Source: Gammaproteobacteria bacterium (GTDB lineage Bacteria; Pseudomonadota; Gammaproteobacteria; UWMA-0217). From it: a stretch of 51,617 nt of DNA. The notes below the pieces were generated by a model. That model was not told the origin of the DNA. It did no database searches and saw only the letters and a program-made list of their open reading frames with translations. This document shows, one piece after another, positions 26,277 through 36,178 of the stretch. The first letter of the stretch is position 1. The number at the start of each line of letters is the position of its first letter. The position numbers and the translations under genes were made by a program. The stretch is from positions 1 through 51,617 of the forward strand of contig JALSHZ010000106.1 in NCBI GenBank assembly GCA_026981985.1. Reading direction: 5' to 3'.

Positions 26277-27483
26277 CGAGCGCCAGAACTGGGCGGAACT
26301 GCCGGATGAGCATGGGCATTTTGGTCCGTATGGCGGCAAATTCATCGCCGAGACATTGATGGAGCCGGTTGAGGAGCTGCAAAGCGCCTACGACCACTTC
26401 AAGAACGACGCCGATTTTCAGGCCGAGTTCGATCGCGATCTGGCGCACTATGTAGGCCGGCCCAGCCCGCTCTATCATGCCGAGCGCTGGTCGCGGGAGC
26501 TGGGGGGCGCACAAATCTACCTCAAGCGCGAAGACCTCAATCACACGGGCGCGCACAAAATCAACAACACCATTGGCCAGGCGCTGCTGGCGCGGCGCAT
26601 GGGCAAGACCCGTATCATTGCCGAGACCGGTGCGGGTCAGCATGGCGTCGCCTCCGCCACGGTGGCGGCAAGGCTCGGGCTCGAATGCGTCGTCTACATG
26701 GGCGAGGAGGACATTCAGCGCCAGGCACCCAATGTCTACCGCATGAAACTGCTGGGTGCGAAGGTCGTCTCCGTCACTTCCGGTTCCCGTACGCTGAAAG
26801 ATGCCCTCAACGAGGCGATGCGCGATTGGGTTACGAATATCGACAACACTTTCTACATCATCGGCACTGTTGCCGGGCCGCATCCCTATCCAGAGATGGT
26901 GCGAGATTTTCAGGCGATCATCGGCCGTGAGGCTCGCAGCCAGTGTCTCGACATGACCGGCAAGCTGCCTGATGCACTGGTGGCCTGTATTGGGGGTGGC
27001 TCCAACGCGATCGGGCTGTTTTACCCGTTTCTCGATGATGAAGCTGTCTCGCTCTATGGTGTCGAGGCGGCTGGTGATGGCCTCGAAACCGGGCGCCATG
27101 CCGCGCCGCTATGTGCCGGGACGCCGGGGGTGCTGCATGGCAACCGCACCTATCTGATGGAAGATGAGAATGGGCAGATCATTCCAACCCATTCGATCTC
27201 GGCAGGTCTTGACTATCCGGGGGTTGGCCCCGAGCACGCCTGGCTCAAGGATACCGGTCGAGCCAACTATGTTGCTGTCACCGATGCGGAAGCAATGGCA
27301 GGGTTTCATACCCTGATCCGCACCGAAGGCATCATCCCGGCGCTGGAAAGCAGTCATGCGCTCGCCTACGCCATGAAGCTGGCGCCGACGATGCGCAGCG
27401 ATCAGGTATTGGTCGTGAATCTGTCCGGACGTGGCGACAAGGACATCAATACTGTCGCCAGGCTGGAGGGGATCAAGTTATGA
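26257..27483 (+). CDS. trpB: Tryptophan synthase beta chain
   Basis: This PLP enzyme of about 408 residues has [20 protein letters not shown], the PLP lysine in [32 protein letters not shown] and the phosphate-binding [13 protein letters not shown]. It joins indole and serine. I favour GTG 26257 as start because GAGG stands 6 nt before it; ATG 26245, four codons earlier, has no clear ribosome binding site. trpA follows with an ATGA overlap, giving a trpFBA unit. Confidence 0.95.
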   Translation: MSIVNADERQNWAELPDEHGHFGPYGGKFIAETLMEPVEELQSAYDHFKNDADFQAEFDRDLAHYVGRPSPLYHAERWSRELGGAQIYLKREDLNHTGAHKINNTIGQALLARRMGKTRIIAETGAGQHGVASATVAARLGLECVVYMGEEDIQRQAPNVYRMKLLGAKVVSVTSGSRTLKDALNEAMRDWVTNIDNTFYIIGTVAGPHPYPEMVRDFQAIIGREARSQCLDMTGKLPDALVACIGGGSNAIGLFYPFLDDEAVSLYGVEAAGDGLETGRHAAPLCAGTPGVLHGNRTYLMEDENGQIIPTHSISAGLDYPGVGPEHAWLKDTGRANYVAVTDAEAMAGFHTLIRTEGIIPALESSHALAYAMKLAPTMRSDQVLVVNLSGRGDKDINTVARLEGIKL

Positions 27484-28289
27484 GTCGGATCACAACACGT
27501 TTCTCGGCGCTTGCCGAGCAGGGGCGCAAAGCCCTGATTCCCTATTTCACCGCCGGTGACCAGGGCCCGGAGATGACGGTGCCACTGATGCATCACCTGG
27601 TTGCATCGGGCGCGGACCTGATCGAGTTGGGCGTGCCGTTTTCCGATCCCGCCGCCGAAGGGCCCGTCATCCAGATGGCCTGCGAGCGTGCGCTGGAGCA
27701 CAATGTCAGCCTGCATGATGTGTTGGCGATGGTGGCGCAGTTTCGGCAACAGGATGATGCAACGCCGGTGATCCTGATGGGCTATCTGAACCCCGTCGAG
27801 GTGATGGGGTATGAAACGTTTGCCGATGAAGCAAGCCAAGCTGGGGTGGATGGTGTCCTGATCGTCGATATGCCACCGGAAGAGGCGGAGATGCCGGTCA
27901 AGACGTTTCGTGCAGCCGGGCTCGATCTGATTTTCCTCGCTGCGCCCACCAGCACTGCCGAGCGTCTTGACAAGATCGGTCAGGCGAGTTCCGGTTTCGT
28001 CTACTATGTATCATTGAAGGGCGTCACCGGTTCCGCTGCGCTCGATACGGCTGCGGTTGCGAGCAAGCTGGAGCAGGTCCGGCAGCATGTGGATCTGCCG
28101 GTTGGCGTGGGCTTTGGTATCAAGGATGCCAGCACAGCAGCGGCCATTGCCGAGGTGGCTGATGCGGTGGTGGTTGGCAGTGCGATCGTCCAGCGTATTG
28201 CGGACAATCAGGGTGATGAGGCGGCGATTTTCGCCAGTGTGGGTGGCTTGGTGGCAGAGATGCGATCGGCCATGGATAAGAACAGGTAG
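27480..28289 (+). CDS. trpA: Tryptophan synthase alpha chain
   Basis: This 269-residue TIM barrel has both catalytic acids in [19 protein letters not shown], along with [11 protein letters not shown], the loop [23 protein letters not shown] and [12 protein letters not shown]. It cleaves indole-3-glycerol phosphate and channels indole to TrpB. Its start overlaps trpB by 4 nt. It ends 13 bp before accD, so trp and accD probably share transcripts. Confidence 0.97.
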   Translation: MSRITTRFSALAEQGRKALIPYFTAGDQGPEMTVPLMHHLVASGADLIELGVPFSDPAAEGPVIQMACERALEHNVSLHDVLAMVAQFRQQDDATPVILMGYLNPVEVMGYETFADEASQAGVDGVLIVDMPPEEAEMPVKTFRAAGLDLIFLAAPTSTAERLDKIGQASSGFVYYVSLKGVTGSAALDTAAVASKLEQVRQHVDLPVGVGFGIKDASTAAAIAEVADAVVVGSAIVQRIADNQGDEAAIFASVGGLVAEMRSAMDKNR

Positions 28290-28302
28290 CAGGTAACGTG
28301 CA

Positions 28303-29193
28303 ATGAGCTGGTTTGAAAAGCTGGTCCCTTCCAGAATCCGAACGCAATCCACCGAAAAACGCGCCGTGCCCGAGGGCTTGTGGCATAAATGCAAATCCTG
28401 CGATGCGGTGTTATATCGCGCCGAGCTGGAGCGCAACCTGGAAGTCTGTCCGAAATGTGGTTACCACATGCGAATCGATGGTCGTAAGCGTCTGGAAACC
28501 TTCCTTGACGAGGAGGGGCGTGAAGAAATTGGCGCCGCGGTCGAGCCGGTCGATGTATTGAAGTTCAAGGATAGCAAGAAATACAAGGATCGCCTGGCCG
28601 CCGCGCAGAAGGCGACTGGCGAGAAGGATGCATTTATCGCGATGCGGGGGTCGGTCCATGGTGTCAACCTTGTTGCCGGTGCGTTTACCTTCAGTTTCAT
28701 GGGCGGCTCGATGGGAGCAGTTGTAGGCGAGAAGATTGTCCGTGCGATCAACGAATGCCTGGCACACGATCTGCCGTTGGTACTGTTCTCTGCCAGCGGT
28801 GGTGCGCGGATGCAGGAAGCGCTGTTTTCGCTGATGCAGATGGCCAAGACCAGCGCCGCACTGGCGCGGCTGCGGGCAGCGGGTTTGCCGTATATTTCGG
28901 TGATGACCGATCCGACCATGGGTGGCGTGTCTGCCAGTTTCGCCATGCTCGGTGATCTCAATATTGCCGAGCCGAAGGCACTGATCGGGTTTGCCGGTCC
29001 CCGGGTGATCGAGCAGACCGTGCGGGAAAAGCTGCCGGAGGGCTTTCAGCGTTCCGAGTTTCTGCTGGAGCATGGCGCCATCGACCGCATCATCGACCGC
29101 CGCGACATGCGCAAGGAGCTGGCGACGATGATTGCCATGATGCGGCATCTGCCATTGCCACAGATCGCACCAGCAACGCTGACAACGTCCTGA
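28303..29193 (+). CDS. accD: Acetyl-CoA carboxylase carboxyltransferase subunit beta
   Basis: This 296-residue protein has an N-terminal four-cysteine zinc ribbon ([14 protein letters not shown]...CPKCGYHM, residues about 29-51) and the crotonase-fold carboxyltransferase domain ([54 protein letters not shown]). With AccA it transfers carboxyl from biotin to acetyl-CoA, the first step of fatty-acid synthesis. The zinc ribbon is known to bind RNA/DNA and regulate the enzyme. folC follows after 13 bp. Confidence 0.97.
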   Translation: MSWFEKLVPSRIRTQSTEKRAVPEGLWHKCKSCDAVLYRAELERNLEVCPKCGYHMRIDGRKRLETFLDEEGREEIGAAVEPVDVLKFKDSKKYKDRLAAAQKATGEKDAFIAMRGSVHGVNLVAGAFTFSFMGGSMGAVVGEKIVRAINECLAHDLPLVLFSASGGARMQEALFSLMQMAKTSAALARLRAAGLPYISVMTDPTMGGVSASFAMLGDLNIAEPKALIGFAGPRVIEQTVREKLPEGFQRSEFLLEHGAIDRIIDRRDMRKELATMIAMMRHLPLPQIAPATLTTS

Positions 29194-29206
29194 GCGGGAT
29201 AAAAGG

Positions 29207-30469
29207 ATGCGCTTCGATGCGCTCGATGACTGGCTGAACTGGCTGGAGGGATTGCACCCGCAAGAGATCGACCTGGGGCTGGATCGCGTCGCCCAGGTGG
29301 CGCAGCGCATGGCGTTGCTGCCGGTAGCGCAGACGGTCATCACGGTTGGCGGTACCAATGGCAAGGGCTCCAGCATCGCGATGCTGGATGCGATTCTGCG
29401 TCAGGCAGGGCATGTGACGGGCTGTTATACCTCACCGCATATTCATCACTACAACGAACGCATTCGTATCGATGGCCGCGAAGCGGACGATGCAGCGATC
29501 ATGGCTGCCTTCAGCGCGGTCGATGCCGCCCGGGGCGACATCAGCCTCAGCTATTTTGAGTTCGGTACATTGGCTGCTTTCTGGCTGTTTGCCCGGGCTG
29601 GCGTCGATATCTGGATTCTGGAAGTCGGATTGGGCGGGCGCCTCGACGCCGTCAATATCATCGATGCGGATGTCGCCTTGCTGACGTCGATTGGCATCGA
29701 TCACGTGGATTGGCTGGGTGACAGCCGCGATGCCATCGCACTGGAGAAGGTGGCGATAGGTCGCCCTGGCAAGCCATTGGTCTGTGGTGATCCCGAGCCG
29801 CCGCCGTCGCTGTTCGAGTATGTCGAGGCGCAGGGTATCGCGCTGAAACAGACTGGCCGCGACTTCAGCTACAAGCTGCATGAACGGGGCTGGGACTGGA
29901 CGGATGGCGATGTGGTGATGGAACAGCTGCCGTATCCGGCACTGGCTGGTGAGCATCAGGTGCAGAACGCGGCAGCGGTGCTGATGGTGCTGGCATCGTT
30001 GCCCCCGCACTTGCGGCCGGCTCGCGATACCATTGTTCAAGGCCTGCGCTCAACAACGCTTGCAGGGCGTTTCGAGCGTCTCGATGCCGGTTTTGAGGTG
30101 GTGCTGGATGTGGCGCACAATCCCCATGGCATGGCGCGGCTGGTGGCGGCATTACAGGTCAGTCCTCTGCCGGGGCGTTCCCTGATCCTGTTCGGTGTCA
30201 TGGCAGACAAGGATGTAGGCGCATTGCTTGGGGAGCTGGCAGAGCTTGGCTGCGACTGGATTGCGGTTGCGCCGCAGACGCCACGTGCCCTGCCGGTTGA
30301 AAACCTTGTGCCGCTGCTGCGGGGCCGGGATGGTATTGGAACGGTGATTGCCGCAGCTTCCGTCGCGGACGGCATTGCTCAGGCGCGCTCGCGACTTGAG
30401 CCGGGAGACAGGCTGATTGTTACCGGTTCGTTTCATACGGTAGCGGAAGCGAGGGAATTGCTCATATAA
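29207..30469 (+). CDS. folC: Folylpolyglutamate synthase / dihydrofolate synthase
   Basis: This 420-residue Mur-ligase family enzyme shows the P-loop VGGTNGKGSSIAML (residues about 46-59), YTSPHIHHYNERIRI, ILEVGLGGRLDAVNI, SIGIDHVDWLGD and DVAHNPHGM. It makes dihydrofolate and adds glutamates to folates. The accD-folC-dedD order is the classic one. Confidence 0.95.
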   Translation: MRFDALDDWLNWLEGLHPQEIDLGLDRVAQVAQRMALLPVAQTVITVGGTNGKGSSIAMLDAILRQAGHVTGCYTSPHIHHYNERIRIDGREADDAAIMAAFSAVDAARGDISLSYFEFGTLAAFWLFARAGVDIWILEVGLGGRLDAVNIIDADVALLTSIGIDHVDWLGDSRDAIALEKVAIGRPGKPLVCGDPEPPPSLFEYVEAQGIALKQTGRDFSYKLHERGWDWTDGDVVMEQLPYPALAGEHQVQNAAAVLMVLASLPPHLRPARDTIVQGLRSTTLAGRFERLDAGFEVVLDVAHNPHGMARLVAALQVSPLPGRSLILFGVMADKDVGALLGELAELGCDWIAVAPQTPRALPVENLVPLLRGRDGIGTVIAAASVADGIAQARSRLEPGDRLIVTGSFHTVAEARELLI

Positions 30470-30548
30470 TGCAGACCCAAACCCGGTCGGCCGGAAAATC
30501 GGGTGTTTCGTCTGCGGACTTTCCGCTACAGCCCCTCACAGGAATGAC

Positions 30549-31262
30549 ATGACAGAAGCAAGCCAAGACAAGGCGCTCCAGAAAAAGCTGGTTGGTGCCG
30601 CCGTACTGATCGCCCTCGCCGTCATTTTTCTGCCCATGCTGTTCGATGGCAAGAAGGATGAAGCACCAGTGAGTATGCAGATCGAGATTCCGCCCAAGCC
30701 TGTCTTTGACATTCCTAACAGATTGGATCGTGAGCGGCCTGCGGTGGCCGAACCGGCGCCGCTCGAAGCGCCCGCGGTTCAGACCATCGAGATTGCTACT
30801 GAACCCGCTGCTACTGATGTGCAAGGTGGACAGCAGGCTGAAAAACAGGCGCCGGCTGCAACTGCCGAGCAACCGCCAAAGCAGGCGGTCGTCGAACCCC
30901 CGGTCGAGCAAAAGCCCGCAGCAAAACCCAAGCCGGCCAAAGTTGACAAGAAGCCGGTGGCCAAGGTTGAGCAGCCGAAACCGCCCAAGGCAGCGTCGAA
31001 GCCATCGACGCCCCCGGCAGCCGGTGGTGCCGGGTTCGTCGTCCAGGTGGGCAGTTTCAGTCAGAAAGCCAATGCCGATACCTTGACGAGAAAACTACAG
31101 GCGAAAGGTTTCCCCGCTTTCGTCGAGGGCACCAAGGCTGGCGGCAAATCGATCTACCGGGTCAAGGTCGGGCCTCGGCCCACACGTGAAGCAGCGGACG
31201 ACCTGCGCCAGCGCCTTATCGACAAGCAGCGGCTCGAAGGCATTATCGTCAGCCATCATTGA
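30549..31262 (+). CDS. dedD: SPOR-domain cell division protein (DedD-like)
   Basis: This 237-residue bitopic protein has a single membrane helix near the N-terminus (LVGAAVLIALAVIFLPML, residues about 15-32) and a long Pro/Lys/Ala/Glu-rich periplasmic linker. A C-terminal SPOR domain (GFVVQVGSFSQKANADTLTR... YRVKVGPRPTREAADDL) binds denuded septal peptidoglycan. DedD helps cell constriction. Position between folC and cvpA fits. The linker repeats PA/KP/VE-type words and is low complexity. Confidence 0.9.
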   Translation: MTEASQDKALQKKLVGAAVLIALAVIFLPMLFDGKKDEAPVSMQIEIPPKPVFDIPNRLDRERPAVAEPAPLEAPAVQTIEIATEPAATDVQGGQQAEKQAPAATAEQPPKQAVVEPPVEQKPAAKPKPAKVDKKPVAKVEQPKPPKAASKPSTPPAAGGAGFVVQVGSFSQKANADTLTRKLQAKGFPAFVEGTKAGGKSIYRVKVGPRPTREAADDLRQRLIDKQRLEGIIVSHH

Positions 31263-31363
31263 CGCGTTTCATCACCGCAATGCGATGAATTTGTTTTCGT
31301 TCCCCATTTCTTCATTCCCTGGCTGGGATCGTTCCCGTCCATTCACATCTGGATGTAGTCAAT

Positions 31364-31849
31364 ATGCATTGGGTTGATATCGTAGTCATTGCCATTATCG
31401 GCATTTCGGTTTTGATAGGCCTGTTTCGTGGGTTGATCAAGGAGTCGATCTCGCTGGCAACCTGGATTCTGGCGCTGTGGGTTGGCCTGACTTACGGCGA
31501 GAGGCTTGCGTCATTGCTGCCCTTTTCCGTTGGCAGCCAGACGGTACAGTCGCTGATCGGTATCGTCATTCTGTTTGTTATCGTCATTCTGGTCGGTGGT
31601 ATTGTGAACTACCTGATTGGCCAGCTGGTCGATCGAACCGGGCTCAGTGGCACCGATCGGATGCTGGGCATTATCTTTGGCGTGTTGCGGGGTGGCCTGA
31701 TCGTCGCCGCGCTGGTGTTGCTGGCGATGCTGACCAATCTTCCCAACGAACCGTGGTGGCAGGAGTCATTGACGCTCCCGTTTTTCCATGACATCGCGGT
31801 ATGGATCAGAGACCTTCTGCCTCCGTCGTTGGCTGAACACTTTTCCTGA
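31364..31849 (+). CDS. cvpA: CvpA family inner-membrane protein
   Basis: This 161-residue protein has four hydrophobic segments and the CvpA signature WVDIVVIAIIGISVLIGLFR followed by GLIKESISLATWILALWVGL. In E. coli CvpA affects purF expression, colicin V production and envelope stress tolerance. It precedes purF by 16 bp, the conserved cvpA-purF pair. The start at ATG 31364 matches the family. Confidence 0.93.
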   Translation: MHWVDIVVIAIIGISVLIGLFRGLIKESISLATWILALWVGLTYGERLASLLPFSVGSQTVQSLIGIVILFVIVILVGGIVNYLIGQLVDRTGLSGTDRMLGIIFGVLRGGLIVAALVLLAMLTNLPNEPWWQESLTLPFFHDIAVWIRDLLPPSLAEHFS

Positions 31850-31865
31850 AACCCGGTAACAACTT

Positions 31866-33374
31866 ATGTGCGGCATTATCGGTATCGTCGGTAGATCACC
31901 CGTCAACCAACAGTTGTACGATGGTTTGACCGTTTTGCAACACCGCGGTCAGGACGCCGCTGGCATTGTCACCTGCATGGATGACCAGCTGTTTCTACGC
32001 AAGGGGATCGGTCTGGTCAGGGATGTGTTTCATACTCGGCACATGGCTCGCCTAGTGGGCAATATGGGTATCGGCCATGTCCGTTACCCAACGGCCGGTT
32101 CGTCCAGTTCGGCGGAGGCGCAGCCGCTCTATGTGAACTCCCCCTATGGTATTGCGCTGGGACACAATGGCAACCTGCACAACGCTGAGGCGTTGAAAAA
32201 AGAGCTGTTCATTCAGGACAGGCGTCATATCAACACAACCTCCGACTCGGAGGTGCTGCTGAATGTGCTGGCGCAGGAATTATTGCGTCAGGAGGGGCTG
32301 ACACCAACGCCAGAAGCCGTTTTCGCGGCGGTCTCCGGCGTGCATGAGCGCTGCAAGGGTGGCTATGCAGTCATTGCCATGCTGGTTGGTTATGGCGTGA
32401 TCGGCTTCCGTGATCCGCACGGTATTCGCCCCGTGGTCTACGGCAAACGGGAGACGCCCGAGGGAGCGGAATATATCGTTGCCTCCGAAACCGTTGCCCT
32501 GGATGCCTTGGGCTTCGAGCTGGTGGCCGACCTTGGGCCGGGCGAGGCGATCTACATCACCGAGCGTGGTGAAGTGCATGTGCAGCAATGTGCCCGTGAG
32601 CATCGGTTGACGCCTTGTATCTTCGAGCACGTCTATTTTGCGCGTCCCGATTCCGTGATCGATGGCATCTCGGTTCACAAGTCGCGTATGCGCATGGGCA
32701 TCAAGCTGGCAGATCAGATCACGGAGGTGTGGCCGGATCACGATATCGATGTGGTGATCCCCGTACCCGACAGTGGCCGAACCGCTGCCATCGAGTTGGC
32801 CATGCGTCTTGGTGTCAAATATCGTGAAGGTTTCGTCAAGAATCGCTATATCGGTCGCACCTTCATCATGCCGGGGCAGCAGGTACGCAAGAAGTCGGTA
32901 CGGCAGAAGTTGAACGCTATCGACCTGGAGTTTCGCGGCCAGAACGTGTTGCTGGTCGATGATTCGATCGTTCGCGGTACGACGTCGCGTGAAATCGTGC
33001 AAATGGCGCGGGATGCCGGCGCCAGCAAGGTCTATTTTGCTTCGGCAGCGCCACCAATTCGCTATCAGAATGTCTACGGGATCGACATGCCGGCAACCGA
33101 AGACCTGATTGCCCACGGCCATACCGACGAAGAGGTCTGTGAGGTGATTGGCGCTGACCGGCTGATCTATCAGCGGCTGGAAGACCTGATCGATGCTGTG
33201 CGTAAGGGCAACCCGAATATGGACGGTTTCGATAGCTCGGTGTTCGATGGCCACTACGTAACCGGGGTTACGCCTGCCTACCTGAAAAACCTTGGCAATC
33301 AGCGTGGCTCGGGTGAAGGCGAAGACAACCGGCAACGTCAGACCGAAGGTGTCGACTTACATAACCACGCATGA
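31866..33374 (+). CDS. purF: Amidophosphoribosyltransferase
   Basis: This 502-residue enzyme begins MCGIIGIVG with the N-terminal nucleophile Cys2 and no propeptide. HRGQDAAGI and [15 protein letters not shown] mark the glutaminase domain. The phosphoribosyltransferase domain has [18 protein letters not shown] and the PRPP loop [19 protein letters not shown]. It performs the first committed step of purine synthesis, moving ammonia from glutamine onto PRPP. Its TGA overlaps the next gene's ATG by 4 nt. Confidence 0.97.
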   Translation: MCGIIGIVGRSPVNQQLYDGLTVLQHRGQDAAGIVTCMDDQLFLRKGIGLVRDVFHTRHMARLVGNMGIGHVRYPTAGSSSSAEAQPLYVNSPYGIALGHNGNLHNAEALKKELFIQDRRHINTTSDSEVLLNVLAQELLRQEGLTPTPEAVFAAVSGVHERCKGGYAVIAMLVGYGVIGFRDPHGIRPVVYGKRETPEGAEYIVASETVALDALGFELVADLGPGEAIYITERGEVHVQQCAREHRLTPCIFEHVYFARPDSVIDGISVHKSRMRMGIKLADQITEVWPDHDIDVVIPVPDSGRTAAIELAMRLGVKYREGFVKNRYIGRTFIMPGQQVRKKSVRQKLNAIDLEFRGQNVLLVDDSIVRGTTSREIVQMARDAGASKVYFASAAPPIRYQNVYGIDMPATEDLIAHGHTDEEVCEVIGADRLIYQRLEDLIDAVRKGNPNMDGFDSSVFDGHYVTGVTPAYLKNLGNQRGSGEGEDNRQRQTEGVDLHNHA

Positions 33375-33985
33375 CTCGATGGTTGCGAAGCGCCACGATG
33401 GTGGTGGCGGCATGCTTGGCGCTGTTGTCTATTGCGCCAATGGCGGCTGCTGACGTGGTCGAAGATATTGCCAGGCTGACCGCACGTTACCCCGATTTCA
33501 GCGCAAGACACCTGCTGGTGGTCGATATCTCGGCGCAAACGCTTTCCTGGTTCGAAAACGGTAAGTTGCGGCGGCAGTATCCGGTTTCGACGTCGAAATA
33601 CGGGATCGGTAGCGAAGCGGGTAGCAACAAAACGCCATTGGGTATGCACTATATCCGCCGCAAGATCGGTGCAGATGCCGCCAGTGCCACGATCTTTCGT
33701 GGCAGAGTGGACACCGGACGCATAGCAGTCATCGAACCTCGCCCGGTTGCCACCGGAGATGATTTCGTGACCAGTCGCATCATGTGGCTGCAAGGGCTCG
33801 ACAAGGGGAAAAACACCGGCACTGGGGTGGATTCCTGGTCGCGCTATATCTATATTCATGGAACCCATGAAGAGGGGCTGATCGGACAGCCCGCATCCCA
33901 TGGCTGTATTCGCATGCGCAATGCCGATGTCATTGAGCTGTTTGCCAGCATTCCCACCAAAACGCTGGTCTGGATTCAGCGTTGA
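33371..33985 (+). CDS. L,D-transpeptidase (YkuD domain)
   Basis: This 204-residue exported protein has a signal peptide (residues 1-27, ending PMAAA) and a YkuD catalytic domain beginning [20 protein letters not shown]. The active site is [22 protein letters not shown], with H177 and C179. Such enzymes make 3-3 peptidoglycan crosslinks or attach lipoproteins. Single-domain forms without a LysM, as here, are common in gammaproteobacteria. Start-stop overlap with purF suggests co-translation, an unusual partner for a cell-wall enzyme. Confidence 0.9.
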   Translation: MTRWLRSATMVVAACLALLSIAPMAAADVVEDIARLTARYPDFSARHLLVVDISAQTLSWFENGKLRRQYPVSTSKYGIGSEAGSNKTPLGMHYIRRKIGADAASATIFRGRVDTGRIAVIEPRPVATGDDFVTSRIMWLQGLDKGKNTGTGVDSWSRYIYIHGTHEEGLIGQPASHGCIRMRNADVIELFASIPTKTLVWIQR

Positions 33986-34027
33986 TCGTCCACCACGATA
34001 AATAGTCCACCACAAAGGAGAAACACC

Positions 34028-34678
34028 GTGAAGAAACTCCATATTCATTATCCGGCAATGGTCGGCTTGGCCAGCCTGTTGTTCAGCGGTATCGCCACGG
34101 CCAATCCGCCGCCGCAGGCCCCTGCTGTGGCGCAGCCTGCCCAGATGGTGGCTACTGTCGCTCCGGCTGCACCGACGGCATCGAATGTCCTCGAAGAGGG
34201 GATCACCAGGCTAAACTTTTTCATCGCCAGTGGTCGAGCGCAGGATCCTGTCCAGATGCAGCGTTTCGTCGATAAAACCATCAAGCCATTCTTCGACTTC
34301 AAGCGTATGGCGCAGCTGGCAGCCGGGCCAGCCTGGGCACAGATGAATGCGCAGCAGCAGGAGAAATTTACCCAGCGTGTCGAAGGCATGTTTCTGAAGG
34401 CATTTATCAGGAACGTGGTCAGCCATCGTGGACCACCGCCGAGGACGCAGTTTCTACCCCCACGCCCGTCCAAGGATGCCAGTCGTATTGATCTGATGGC
34501 GCGGTTGCTCTTTCCTGAAGGCAGAACCACGCGGCTGGTATTTCGCTTTGCAAAGTCCGGTGGCAAATGGCGCGCATTTGATGTCTCGGTCGATGGCAAG
34601 AGCGCGGTGCTTTACTATCGCTCGCATTTCATGAAATTGGCACGCGAGGGAGGTATTCCTGCAATGCTGGGGAGTTGA
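34028..34678 (+). CDS. MlaC/Ttg2D-like phospholipid-binding periplasmic protein
   Basis: This 216-residue protein has a signal peptide ending GIATA and a Pro/Ala-rich segment. A MlaC-type domain follows: FVDKTIKPFFDFKRMAQLAAGPAW, TQRVEGMFLKAFIRNVV and a C-terminal VDGKSAVLYYRSHF. MlaC shuttles phospholipids between outer- and inner-membrane Mla complexes. No mlaA, B, D, E or F is nearby, so this is an orphan copy. AAAGGAG stands 6 nt before the GTG start at 34028. Confidence 0.82.
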   Translation: MKKLHIHYPAMVGLASLLFSGIATANPPPQAPAVAQPAQMVATVAPAAPTASNVLEEGITRLNFFIASGRAQDPVQMQRFVDKTIKPFFDFKRMAQLAAGPAWAQMNAQQQEKFTQRVEGMFLKAFIRNVVSHRGPPPRTQFLPPRPSKDASRIDLMARLLFPEGRTTRLVFRFAKSGGKWRAFDVSVDGKSAVLYYRSHFMKLAREGGIPAMLGS

Positions 34679-34709
34679 TCACGCCAATCGCGAAGATAGT
34701 AGCTTAAGT

Positions 34710-34892
34710 TTCGGAGTTAAGGTAAGCAGGCTAGCGGTTCCCCCCTTTCGCAAAGGGGGGTTAGGGGGGATTGGAAAGGCCTTGGGTTGGCAGTAAGCCC
34801 CTGAAAATCCCCCTTTGAAAAAGGGGGAGGCCAACAAAGAAGGCAGCAATGTTCTGCCGATGGTGCCAATATCCATCCAGCTTAACTCCGAA
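34710..34892. mobile_element. 183-bp MITE-like inverted-repeat element
   Basis: Perfect 12-bp terminal inverted repeats TTCGGAGTTAAG (34710-34721) and CTTAACTCCGAA (34881-34892) bound a non-coding segment. Inside are two perfect C/G hairpins: CCCCCCTTT/AAAGGGGGG (34740-34760) and CCCCCTTT/AAAGGGGG (34809-34827). These are themselves arranged as an inverted pair (GGGGGGATT ... AATCCCCC). Similar C5-TTT hairpin repeats occur as non-autonomous elements in many bacteria. No transposase is encoded, and flanking target duplication is not obvious. Confidence 0.65.
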
Positions 34893-34907
34893 CCCCAGAG
34901 AATAGTG

Positions 34908-34941
34908 AGCCTGCCAAAGCCCCGCTTTCGGCAGGCTTTTT
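34908..34941 (+). terminator. Rho-independent terminator downstream of the MlaC-like gene
   Basis: AGCCTGCC (34908-34915) pairs with GGCAGGCT (34930-34937), and the inner AAAGC (34916-34920) pairs with GCTTT (34924-34928) with one bulged C. T37-T41 follow. It is a strong terminator, but stands 230 bp after the MlaC-like stop because the inverted-repeat element lies between. It ends just before the glycerate kinase ribosome binding site. Confidence 0.85.
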
Positions 34942-34963
34942 CATGCAGGGGGAGTGCAAAGTG

Positions 34964-36178
34964 ATGTGTCAGGATTTGCGCGCAGTATTGTTGATGGCTT
35001 TCGGTGCGGCGATTGAGCGGGTCAATGGTGAACGCGCGGTGCTCCAGGCGCTGGCCGGGACGGCGCCAGACCGTCCGGTGCATTTGATTGCAGTGGGCAA
35101 GGCCGCGGCGGCGATGACGCGGGGAGCATTGGCGTCGCTCGGTGATCATATTCGCGACGGGGTGGTGATCACCAAGCATGGTCATCTGGAAGGTCTCTCG
35201 GACCAGCGTTTACGTTTGTTGGAGGCCGATCACCCGGTGCCGGGGCAGGCCAGCCTGACAGCAGGTGCGGCACTGGTCGACTATATTGCCAGCCTGCCTG
35301 CACAGGATCGCCTGCTGGCGCTGATATCAGGCGGAGCGTCGAGCCTGGTAGAAGTGCTTCCGGACGGCTTTTCGCTGGAAGACCTGCGTGCGCTGACACA
35401 AGTACTGCTCGCATCGGGTCTGGATATTCATGCGATCAACCGGATTCGCAAGTCGGTATCGATGATCAAGGGCGGCAAGCTGCTCAATGCTGGCGCGATT
35501 CGGGATATCGAGGTGCTGCTGATTTCCGATGTTCGTGGCGATGATCCGGGGATGATCGGCTCGGGCCTGTTCTATCCCGATACGGATCCGTCAGTGGTCG
35601 AATGGCCCGAGGCTGCCGCCGTTTTTCAGGCGCGCCTACCTCAGTGCGCGCGGGCGTCCGCACAGTTTACTCCACCTCACAGGATCGTCGCGAGCCTGTC
35701 CGATGCAATGTCGGCGGCAGCAGAGCCGGCGCGTGGCGCCGGGTTCGAAGTCTTTCAGCATGACCGGTTTCTGGACGGTGAAGTCGGCGTGGTGGCTGAC
35801 GAGTTGGCGGGTTTCCTGATTTCTGCACCGAAGGGGATTCATCTCTGGGGCGGGGAAACCACGGTCGTCTTGCCGGAAAAACCAGGTCGTGGCGGGCGCA
35901 ATCAGCACCTCGGGCTTTGTTTGGCGCAACGAATCTCAGGGAAGTCGCGCATGGCGATTCTGACTGCGGGTACAGATGGCACCGATGGTCCAGGTGACGA
36001 TGCTGGGGCTCTGGTTGATGGCGGAACGGTCGCCCGGGGGGAGGCGGCTGGTGTAAGTTTGCAGGCTGCACTTGCCGGATTCGACGCGGGACGATTTCTT
36101 GAAGCCAGTGGTGATCTCGTCAATACCGGGCCGACTGGCACCAATGTGATGGATCTGGTGATCGCAGCCGTTGCCTGA
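34964..36178 (+). CDS. Glycerate 2-kinase (GckA/MOFRL family)
   Basis: This protein of about 404 residues has the DUF4147 N-terminal domain (VHLIAVGKAAAAMTRGAL, LALISGGASSLVEVLP, INRIRKSVSMIKGGKLL, LISDVRGDDPGMIGSG). The C-terminal MOFRL domain follows (PGRGGRNQHLGLCLA and ILTAGTDGTDGPGDDAGALVD). It phosphorylates glycerate to 2-phosphoglycerate, feeding glycolysis from glyoxylate, tartrate or serine breakdown. The start is set at ATG 34964, 9 nt after GGGGGAG. A codon at 34943 would begin within the end of the terminator. Confidence 0.88.
   Translation: MCQDLRAVLLMAFGAAIERVNGERAVLQALAGTAPDRPVHLIAVGKAAAAMTRGALASLGDHIRDGVVITKHGHLEGLSDQRLRLLEADHPVPGQASLTAGAALVDYIASLPAQDRLLALISGGASSLVEVLPDGFSLEDLRALTQVLLASGLDIHAINRIRKSVSMIKGGKLLNAGAIRDIEVLLISDVRGDDPGMIGSGLFYPDTDPSVVEWPEAAAVFQARLPQCARASAQFTPPHRIVASLSDAMSAAAEPARGAGFEVFQHDRFLDGEVGVVADELAGFLISAPKGIHLWGGETTVVLPEKPGRGGRNQHLGLCLAQRISGKSRMAILTAGTDGTDGPGDDAGALVDGGTVARGEAAGVSLQAALAGFDAGRFLEASGDLVNTGPTGTNVMDLVIAAVA

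Noticed and set aside
32280-33335. 351-codon antisense frame in purF
   Set aside because: Full purF motifs on the plus strand explain the region; the antisense product shows no family motif.
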